A stretch of DNA of 45,399 nt, from NCBI GenBank assembly GCA_905480605.1, contig CAJQRD010000082.1:1-45399 (forward strand), in the 5' to 3' direction. Positions 7,754 through 14,327 of this stretch are shown here, piece by piece. The notes under the pieces are model-generated. The model searched no databases, was not told where the DNA came from, and was given only the letters and a program-made list of their open reading frames with translations. The position numbers and the translations under genes were made by a program. This stretch comes from an uncultured Saprospiraceae bacterium. Its GTDB lineage: Bacteria; Bacteroidota; Bacteroidia; Chitinophagales; Saprospiraceae. Position 1 is the stretch's first letter. Each line of letters opens with the position of its first letter.

Positions 7754-9268
7754 TTAAATTTTAAATAGTATTCCCAATTTGAAATCAACCGTATCGTACG
7801 TTTGGTTGACTACACCATCAATCGTAAAACTTGATAGTGATTTTCTATAATTAATTCCACCTGAAAGTGAAAAGTTTTTACCTAAATTATAATCCAAATA
7901 CAATCCTGTATCAAAGGCTGTAAAAAGTGAATTTTGGAAACCGTTAATTTCTGCATCCTGAACAAATTTAAGATCACTTCCTATGACATCACCATGATAA
8001 GATTGATAAACATTCAATACCGGTCCAGCTAAAATACTCAAGGAAAAATTATCAAACTTTTGAGAATATCCTATACGAATTGGAACGTTTACAAAGTGGT
8101 GTTCATTATAACTGCTGTAACCCGTTTTCATTAATCGAGTCTGTATTTTTTCTCCTGCTACATATTGTGTCTCACCAGCAAAATTTATAAAGTAAGCAGC
8201 AGAATCACTTGGCACCAACTCTTGAGTAGCAATTCTCTCTTCGAAGTTCAGCACCTCATTTATTCTTTGGTATTCTACACCTATCTCTGTGAATAAATTA
8301 TTATTAAAGTGTATTCTATAGCTTAACTGAGCACCTATACCTTCCAAAGTCTTTTCGGCCTCGTTACGTTGAGCAAACAGTGTATTGTCATTTGACGTAT
8401 TGGTAAGTGCTCTATTCAACAAACTGTAACTCCCGTAAAGTGCTAAAGAAGAGAGCCATTTCATTTTTATAGGGTTGATGATATTATTTGTTTCGGCTAG
8501 AGCATTAAGAATAAAAGAACTTCTTACTGGTGCAGACAAATAAGACATAATACCATCAAGTGGTTTTATAGAGAATACCCTTGCTTGCAAAAATGCCGTA
8601 TTGTGCTTATCAATCATTTGCTCAATTGTAGATTTCCCATTTTCTAAACTAGACTTTTTTAAATCTGCGATTCCCGATTCAACAGATGACGTATTTTTAT
8701 CTTTAGAACTGTTAAGTCCTAAATCGTTTGATACAACATTTTGAGTGTTATTACTATGGTTGTTTTCTTCAACTGCGAACACCTCATTTTGTGTTGTACT
8801 AGAATTTAAAGACATATTTACAATATGTTTATTAGAATTTGCATTAGATTTATTTAGTTGCTTAACAATAAATGCTTGTGTAATACTATTTGCTTTGATG
8901 ACAGATTCTTCTTCAGAGTTCTGATTTATAGAATTTAAAAGATCTGATGTTGTATTCTCAAAAAGTAAAGAATTTCCATCTTTATCTACAGTTGTATTTT
9001 CATCCGTTTTATTGATGCTTCTTTTTTCAATCTCTACAAGAGTATGTGATGCATTGTACGCCTCATTTTTATTCCAAAAGAATATTGAAAGAGCAATCAA
9101 TCCTAAAGTAACAAAACCAGAAAGCCACCAAATTGGCAATAATCTTCTCGGTTCTTTCACTGGTGGCAAATGCTGTTCAATATCTGCCCACATTTCCTCT
9201 TTGTCCCAATCCGAACGGGCAGACTCGAGGTTGTTTTTCATATATTTTTCGAAATCATTACCTAACAT
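7754..9268 (-). CDS. Putative trans-envelope anti-sigma protein: cytosolic segment, one TM helix, linker, C-terminal beta-barrel (locus 1)
   Basis: The protein has 504 residues. Residues 1-42 are charged and carry a FEKYMKNNLE and EMWADIEQHL pattern shared with the locus 2 paralogue. Residues 43-65 are one hydrophobic helix with no signal peptidase site. Residues 70 to about 250 are an Asn/Ser/Thr-rich low-complexity linker. About 265-504 alternate amphipathic strands (for example YRIHFNNNLFTEIGVEYQR), and the chain ends KLGILFKI, as in PorT/OMP_b-brl-type outer-membrane barrels. The start codon ATG overlaps the sigma stop by 7 bp, implying translational coupling. Its position directly after an ECF sigma factor suggests that the N terminus binds sigma. 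There is no HxxxCxxC zinc anti-sigma motif and no FecR-like domain. The barrel could instead remain periplasmic as a beta-domain. Architecture is seen; anti-sigma function is inferred. Confidence 0.75.
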   Translation of the reverse strand: MLGNDFEKYMKNNLESARSDWDKEEMWADIEQHLPPVKEPRRLLPIWWLSGFVTLGLIALSIFFWNKNEAYNASHTLVEIEKRSINKTDENTTVDKDGNSLLFENTTSDLLNSINQNSEEESVIKANSITQAFIVKQLNKSNANSNKHIVNMSLNSSTTQNEVFAVEENNHSNNTQNVVSNDLGLNSSKDKNTSSVESGIADLKKSSLENGKSTIEQMIDKHNTAFLQARVFSIKPLDGIMSYLSAPVRSSFILNALAETNNIINPIKMKWLSSLALYGSYSLLNRALTNTSNDNTLFAQRNEAEKTLEGIGAQLSYRIHFNNNLFTEIGVEYQRINEVLNFEERIATQELVPSDSAAYFINFAGETQYVAGEKIQTRLMKTGYSSYNEHHFVNVPIRIGYSQKFDNFSLSILAGPVLNVYQSYHGDVIGSDLKFVQDAEINGFQNSLFTAFDTGLYLDYNLGKNFSLSGGINYRKSLSSFTIDGVVNQTYDTVDFKLGILFKI

Positions 9269-9828
9269 AATTCCGCAGTTTTTTGGTCATTTAATAAGTC
9301 GCGTAACATACGCTTGGCTCTTGTCAATTGAGAACGAGAAGTACTTTCTGAAATATTTAAAGCAGCCGCAATTTCTCTATGACTGTAACCTTCCACAACA
9401 CTCATATTAAAAACTATACGATAACCATCAGGAAGTAATTTCATTAACTTCATCACATCTTCAGCCTGCAGTCTTGCAATTACCTCAGGAGTACTTAATT
9501 CCTCAAATTGTTGATTTCCTATTTGTTCTCTTTCTGCCAATCGCTTATTTTTTCGTAAAAGTTGTAGTGCTTCGTTAATTACAATTTTCGTTAGCCAACT
9601 GTTAAGGTTGCCTTTCTCTGAATCAAAATTTTCTAATTTTTTAAAAATCTTGATATATGCATTCTGTAGAATATCTTTTGCATCACTTATATCTTTAGTA
9701 TATCGCCTGCTCACATTCATGAGTCTTTCAGCAGTTAACATATAGAACTGCTTTTGACTTTCTCGGTCATTATTTATGCAATTTTGTATTAATTTATCTA
9801 TATCCAAATCAGTATATATCCTACTCAA
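9262..9828 (-). CDS. ECF-type RNA polymerase sigma factor (locus 1)
   Basis: This is a 188-residue sigma-70 family factor with only regions 2 and 4. Region 2 contains DAKDILQNAYIKIFK and the FDSEKGNLNSWLTKI segment; region 4 is a helix-turn-helix with LPDGYRIVFNMSVVEGYSHREIA-type sequence and the recognition helix SESTSRSQLTRAK. The nominal start is TTG at 9828, inside the last codons of the upstream lipoprotein gene (8-bp overlap). No ATG is available before residue 29, so coupling to the lipoprotein gene is likely. The stop overlaps the start of the barrel gene. It presumably directs transcription of its own operon and perhaps other envelope genes (inference). It is clearly homologous to the sigma gene at 30976-31542, sharing the LPDGYR and GYSHREIA segments. 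Confidence 0.93.
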   Translation of the reverse strand: MSRIYTDLDIDKLIQNCINNDRESQKQFYMLTAERLMNVSRRYTKDISDAKDILQNAYIKIFKKLENFDSEKGNLNSWLTKIVINEALQLLRKNKRLAEREQIGNQQFEELSTPEVIARLQAEDVMKLMKLLPDGYRIVFNMSVVEGYSHREIAAALNISESTSRSQLTRAKRMLRDLLNDQKTAELC

Positions 9829-11152
9829 TAATAATTGGTGAATTAATTTCCATAGAAACTTCCAAAGAACTCAAACCTGTAATGTCAGTAATTGTAGCAC
9901 TTAATGAAGCATTCATTTCTCCAAAAAATGAGGAACTTCCATTTTCTTCTATTGAGTAAGTAACAAATGCAGGTATTCCTGGATCTAATGAATAAAGGAC
10001 TCCATTAATTCCAACAGTTAAGTCCTCAATGATTGAACTGTTAGAATTCTCATCAAAAAATGATAGTGAAAATATATTGCTATCAAATTCTTGTGAAATT
10101 GGAAATATTAAAACCTGACCTGAATATGACTGCTTAATTGCTAGCACATCAAGCGCTAACACTGATTGACCATTGTTATAGGTTAATTCTGCAGTGCCAG
10201 TTTCAAATAAAATATTATTGCATTCTAGGTTTATTTGATAAAATATATCACTTCCATCAAAAACACCTGCATATACGAGGTAGTTAAACTCATCATATAT
10301 TTGGAAATTGATATATTCAAAATCACAACCTTCAAAATCAAAATCAAATTGCCCATTTTCAATCTCAACTTGAATTACATTACCATCATTTGACCAAAAC
10401 TCTAGAGTCCCACTTTCAAGAACTGTACTGTCACAAACTGTAACAATACCTGAAACTGATTCATTACTCATCGATTCTTCCGATTGAAAATTAATTTCTG
10501 TATTAGAGTCATAAGGACCAAGCAAATTTATTTCATCAAACAATGGGCAGCCTGATGTTTGATATATCTGTAAAAGTACTTCCATGTTTTTTGGTATCAA
10601 CGCAGCGTAATTACCATTTTTAATAGCACTTTGATAAAAGAAATTTCCATCTTCAGTTATGATAAAAATATTTGAATTAACAGGGTTGCCTTCTACGTTT
10701 GTAATTTCCCCATACAAAATAATATAATTAGGATCTAAAAGGTCTATGGGTTGCCCAGTTGGAGATACTGAAGTGCCTAAAAAGAGATCAATTTCAACAT
10801 CTTCATTGTCAAAATGGTCTTCAGAAATAAAAGCTATCGATGCATAGTAAGAATCTTTAAGTACAAATATCTTATAAACATCTTCTTCTAAAACATCTAT
10901 AAAATCAAATTCTCCAAAACTATTGGTATTGGTTTCAGCAATCAATTCTGTTTCGTTGTATAGTTTCACAATTGCAGAGCTTAGCAACTCACCATTGTTT
11001 CCTTTTACAATACCATTGATGTCTCCAACTTCTACTTCTTTAGAAGGTGGGATTGTAATTTCATCAGGTATTGAATTGTCCACCATATCTTCCCTTGAAC
11101 AAGATCCAAGAAAGAAAGACAAACCAATTATGTAGATTAATAAATGCCGCAT
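9821..11152 (-). CDS. Lipoprotein with carboxypeptidase-regulatory-like domain, first gene of ECF operon 1
   Basis: The protein has 443 residues. A lipoprotein signal peptide with lipobox LGSC places the lipid-modified cysteine at about residue 18. Next comes a polar stretch and a CarboxypepD_reg-like domain at about 42-130 (GDINGIVKGNNGELLSSAIV, then TNSFGEFDF), followed by further beta-sandwich-like segments (about 140-430) with two similar starts (YGEITNVEGNPV and VSGIVTVCDS). It is exposed on the periplasmic or outer leaflet side. It overlaps the sigma gene by 8 bp. The larger lipoprotein at 27102-30953 begins the same way (lipobox, then GNITGLVFDENNSPVENAVI) and also precedes an ECF sigma gene, so I infer it is a surface component or ligand-facing partner of this signalling operon. 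The specific ligand is unknown. Confidence 0.8.
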   Translation of the reverse strand: MRHLLIYIIGLSFFLGSCSREDMVDNSIPDEITIPPSKEVEVGDINGIVKGNNGELLSSAIVKLYNETELIAETNTNSFGEFDFIDVLEEDVYKIFVLKDSYYASIAFISEDHFDNEDVEIDLFLGTSVSPTGQPIDLLDPNYIILYGEITNVEGNPVNSNIFIITEDGNFFYQSAIKNGNYAALIPKNMEVLLQIYQTSGCPLFDEINLLGPYDSNTEINFQSEESMSNESVSGIVTVCDSTVLESGTLEFWSNDGNVIQVEIENGQFDFDFEGCDFEYINFQIYDEFNYLVYAGVFDGSDIFYQINLECNNILFETGTAELTYNNGQSVLALDVLAIKQSYSGQVLIFPISQEFDSNIFSLSFFDENSNSSIIEDLTVGINGVLYSLDPGIPAFVTYSIEENGSSSFFGEMNASLSATITDITGLSSLEVSMEINSPIIIE

Positions 11153-11174
11153 GTTTTATGCTGTTTGTATGGTA

Positions 11175-11203
11175 TATGCAGCTGATTTGAAAAATGCTGC
11201 ATA
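11175..11203 (-). promoter_or_regulatory. Perfect 8-bp inverted repeat upstream of ECF operon 1
   Basis: TATGCAGC (11175-11182) and GCTGCATA (11196-11203) form a perfect inverted repeat with a 13-base spacer, 23 bp upstream of the lipoprotein start codon. It is placed like an operator or a 5' leader hairpin that could mask the translation start. Nothing similar precedes operon 2, so binding by the sigma factor itself is not supported. Confidence 0.4.
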
Positions 11204-11330
11204 AGAATTAAAAAAATTTATACAAATATCAGATAGTTATTAACAATGTGTCTAACAAGCTCAAATGGACGCGTGATTATATGAATTGCAAAAGACATTT
11301 ATTGTGTCGCAAGGGAGACATCTGCATTAT

Positions 11331-11396
11331 TTAAGCGTTTATAAACGTTTAAAAAGGACATGGCATGTCTTTTAGACATGCCATGTCCTTTTTAAA
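11331..11396. repeat. Palindromic repeat element, copy 1 (23-bp stem)
   Basis: AGGACATGGCATGTCT and its complement lie within a perfect 20-bp inverted repeat (11351-11370 with 11374-11393, loop TTT) that extends by three more A/T pairs to 23 bp. It is preceded by the small palindrome TAAACGTTTA. The same 31-base left half recurs at 21331-21360. It lies about 75 bp past the stop of the minus-strand GNAT gene and has A/T runs at both stem ends, so this copy could also work as a bidirectional terminator. Apart from this and the inverted repeat at 11175, the 318-bp gap 11153-11470 shows nothing. Confidence 0.85.
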
Positions 11397-11470
11397 AAGT
11401 CAAAAATCAAATCAAACGTCAATTCAAACGCCAACTTAAAATCAATTAATTCTTGAAGTATCTTTTTTTC

Positions 11471-11956
11471 TTACAGCTCTTTACAATAAAAGCTGTCGCA
11501 GCTGCTGTGCCCAGTTTGTCCCATGTTTGAAGACAATGGCTCGAATCCATTTTTTAAATACAGTTTTTTTGCACGATTCATTCGATCAACGGTTTCTAGG
11601 TAGCATTTTTTATACTTCAACTTCTTTGCTGCGGTTAGGCAGGTGCTTAACATCTTTTGACCAAGTCCTAAACCTCTTGCATCCGACAGGAAGTACATCT
11701 TTCTTAATTCACAGGTATCTGAGTCGCCATATGATAATGGAGCAATGCCTGCACAACCAATTACCTTACCTTCATACTCCAACACAAAAAAAGCTGATCC
11801 CGATTTATTATAAGTTCCAAACATATCTGACACTTCAGGGTCATTAATAGAATACCCCTCCCCTACACAATCATATTCAGTCATAACTTTTTTAATTATA
11901 GTTTCTACAACTGGATTGTCTGAAACTTTAATGGCTCGAATTACCGCAGTGTTCAT
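11471..11956 (-). CDS. GNAT family N-acetyltransferase
   Basis: This 161-residue protein transfers an acetyl group from acetyl-CoA to an amine on an unknown substrate in the cytosol. The central beta-strand and acetyl-CoA pyrophosphate loop are visible as KMYFLSDARGLGLGQKML, with the RxxGxG-type signature ARGLGLGQ at 93-100. An upstream beta-bulge strand FFVLEYEGKVIGCAGIAPL (56-74) and a C-terminal CYLETVDRMNRAKKLYLKNGF, typical of the fold's end, complete it. It is the third gene of a minus-strand operon, 2 bp after the M43 peptidase gene. The nearest relatives are probably small generic GNATs. The co-transcription does not reveal its substrate. Confidence 0.9.
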   Translation of the reverse strand: MNTAVIRAIKVSDNPVVETIIKKVMTEYDCVGEGYSINDPEVSDMFGTYNKSGSAFFVLEYEGKVIGCAGIAPLSYGDSDTCELRKMYFLSDARGLGLGQKMLSTCLTAAKKLKYKKCYLETVDRMNRAKKLYLKNGFEPLSSNMGQTGHSSCDSFYCKEL

Positions 11957-11958
11957 AT

Positions 11959-13539
11959 CTAAATTTTAATAATTTTTCTTAATATAGATTTTGCACCCAT
12001 AGATATTTTTATATAATAAATCCCTTCTTCAAAATGATTGATATCAATTGTCTTTTGAATACTGTTATCGATATTTTCTGATTTCAACAATTGCCCTAAA
12101 TTATTGAAGATCGAAATCTGATATAATCGGTTATCATTGAGATTTGAAAAATAAATTCTATCAAGAACAAGGTTTGGATTAATGGCAACTCTTGATATAT
12201 CAACTACAGATCTAACTACTTCAATTTCTGAACTTATTGAATTTCCATTTTCAAGTTGTGCCATAATTAGATAATAACTTACAATTTCATTTTCCTTATC
12301 TAAATATGAGCAATTGTAAATACTATTATTCCAATCACAATTATTTATACTTTGCAAAATATAAAACTCACCTAAGGTACTTGCTTTCTTAATTGTAAAT
12401 GAATTGGCTGGAATATCAGACTCTAACTCCCATCTTAGAATGTTTCCATCAACTGTATTTTCAACAATTAATTTCAAAATTGATGGAATTGACAAAATAG
12501 ATTCCTCATCGCAAGGTGATGACAAAAGCGATGTCCTTACATTAAAAACAGAAGCTCGCATCATACCACGTTGACCTGCAGTAAATAAATTCATACATTG
12601 GTCATTGCTGTAGTCCATATAATTCATGAACATGACACCACTGCCGTTTGTTGTACAATTATCTAACAACGGAAAGGATGGACAACCACTACTTTCTTCA
12701 AACTGAATTGGCGTATCGATGATACCGTCATCTTGACCGCAACCTCCATTTCCCCCACCCCAAACATGATTCAAATTGAGCCAATGGCCTACTTCATGCG
12801 TGCAGGTTCTACCCAAGTAATTTGGAAATAATGGATTGGCCATTGACAATGAACCAATAGTATAAAAAGAAACTACAGCTGCGTCTGTATTGGCATTACC
12901 ACCAGGAAATTGAGCATAACCCAAGGTGCTAAAAAAATTACAAACACCATTATTTAATTCATCAATTCCTATGACTGAAAATATATTCAAATAAGAGTCT
13001 CGTTCCCAGATCAAAGGTGTCACAATATTGGCATCAATATAACCCGGTGTCCAGCAATCAGATTCATTTACGTTTGGAAGATTATTTATGTGTGTTCTTA
13101 TAATTCCAGATGTTGCATTGCCTGTCGGAGCAACTTGTGCCAAGCAAAATTGAATTTGTGTATTTGCTGCCAAAGGAACAAATGCATCAGGAGTATCTGT
13201 TGCATCAGAATTCATTCTTGAAAAATCATCATTCAATTGTTGAAGTTGTGCTAAAATTAAATCTTCAGAAATGTTTTCTTGAACGCCTAGCGCATCACCA
13301 TTGTGTATGATTTGAAAAACAACAGGAATGATAATAATGTCACCATCTTGATCTTTATTATTGACTGATAAGTAAGAATTAATCTCATTCTGTAACTTAT
13401 CAAATGACAACTTAAAGCTTGGATCACTATTGAGTTTTTGTTCATGGTGATGGTGAGCAGCACAAGATTTTTGTTCCTGAGCGTTAGTACGAACTACTAT
13501 CCATATACAACACAATATTAAACAATAGACTCGCTTCAT
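11959..13539 (-). CDS. Secreted M43 (cytophagalysin/pappalysin-like) metallopeptidase with T9SS sorting domain
   Basis: This is a 526-residue secreted zinc metzincin. A signal peptide (1-20, ending RTNA) is followed by a His-rich stretch (AAHHHHEQ) and a propeptide-like segment. The extended zinc site HEVGHWLNLNH (248-258) gives the HExxHxxGxxH-like triad, except that the usual Gly is replaced (WLNLNH), as is common in M43. The Met-turn is MNYMDYS (about 305-311), and cysteines in GCGQDDGIIDTP and the following loops fit family disulfides. The tail from about 450 (VINPNLVLDRIYFSN-type, then SIFNNLGQLL, ending RKIIKI) is a T9SS signal. It lies in a tight operon between the thioesterase gene (3-bp gap) and the GNAT gene (2-bp gap). 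It is likely active outside the cell on protein substrates. Confidence 0.92.
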   Translation of the reverse strand: MKRVYCLILCCIWIVVRTNAQEQKSCAAHHHHEQKLNSDPSFKLSFDKLQNEINSYLSVNNKDQDGDIIIIPVVFQIIHNGDALGVQENISEDLILAQLQQLNDDFSRMNSDATDTPDAFVPLAANTQIQFCLAQVAPTGNATSGIIRTHINNLPNVNESDCWTPGYIDANIVTPLIWERDSYLNIFSVIGIDELNNGVCNFFSTLGYAQFPGGNANTDAAVVSFYTIGSLSMANPLFPNYLGRTCTHEVGHWLNLNHVWGGGNGGCGQDDGIIDTPIQFEESSGCPSFPLLDNCTTNGSGVMFMNYMDYSNDQCMNLFTAGQRGMMRASVFNVRTSLLSSPCDEESILSIPSILKLIVENTVDGNILRWELESDIPANSFTIKKASTLGEFYILQSINNCDWNNSIYNCSYLDKENEIVSYYLIMAQLENGNSISSEIEVVRSVVDISRVAINPNLVLDRIYFSNLNDNRLYQISIFNNLGQLLKSENIDNSIQKTIDINHFEEGIYYIKISMGAKSILRKIIKI

Positions 13540-13542
13540 AAT

Positions 13543-13947
13543 TTACGATTCATTATAAATCCAATTTAATGGAAGAGGTGCCTTTTGTTTTAATCGAAAA
13601 TCATAAGCAACAGTACTTTGTTTTGAAATTGCGACCAGTTGCTCGTTCTTTTTTGAAAATATTTTCACTTCTGTGATTATCCTATCGTCAAGAGTTTCAA
13701 CTTTTTTAATGCCTACAATTACTGTATCGGGATATGTAACTGGTTTGATGTATTTACATTCTTGCCATGCTAAAATAGGACCAATAAAATTTTCATTTTT
13801 AAGATTGCCTTTACTTAAAGACAGGTAAAATGTAACCCTAGCCGCTTCGACCCATCTCAAATACACAACATTATTGACATGTTGTGACGCATCCATATCT
13901 CCCCATTGTACTGGAATCTCAACTTGAACCTTATAATCGTGTAACAT
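13543..13947 (-). CDS. Hotdog-fold acyl-CoA thioesterase (YbgC/FadM-like)
   Basis: This 134-residue 4-hydroxybenzoyl-CoA thioesterase-family protein hydrolyses acyl-CoA thioesters in the cytosol. The diagnostic N-terminal motif WGDMDASQHVNNVVYLRW is present, with the likely catalytic Asp at position 17 or 19 followed by HVNN. The length is typical of the family. It is the first gene of the thioesterase, M43 peptidase and GNAT operon, with a 3-bp gap to the next gene. The acyl substrate cannot be inferred from the sequence. Confidence 0.92.
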   Translation of the reverse strand: MLHDYKVQVEIPVQWGDMDASQHVNNVVYLRWVEAARVTFYLSLSKGNLKNENFIGPILAWQECKYIKPVTYPDTVIVGIKKVETLDDRIITEVKIFSKKNEQLVAISKQSTVAYDFRLKQKAPLPLNWIYNES

Positions 13948-14327
13948 AGTTTATTTTATGCCGTAAAGATATGGTTAAAATTAATAATGTATAATAATTC
14001 TACTTATAGCATTTAGGATCTCCAAAATATACATAAGTTGAATTGAATACATACCAATTACTCAGCCAATATCCAGCAGTTTTCCTTAACATTTATTTTG
14101 GGTTGAATGTGCGTTTACAGAAGGAATTATATCAGTAAAAAAACTATACCTGCCAAATCTCTCAAAATATTCTTTCCAAATACTTAGCATGTGAGACGAA
14201 CTAAGTTCTGAGAATTAGTTCATGAATGAAAGTTGTAATGCACAATAATTTTCTATAGATACAAATTCAAATTAAATAAGAAATTCCATTTTTTCAAGAT
14301 TCTACCTGCCACAAATGTAATATTACG
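13948..14327. other. Intergenic region, no gene seen
   Basis: This 380-bp AT-rich gap separates the start of the thioesterase operon from the end of the HerA-like gene; both are read leftward. It must hold the thioesterase operon promoter, but I see no convincing Bacteroidota -33/-7 pair. There is no RNA gene and no repeat. Confidence 0.6.
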
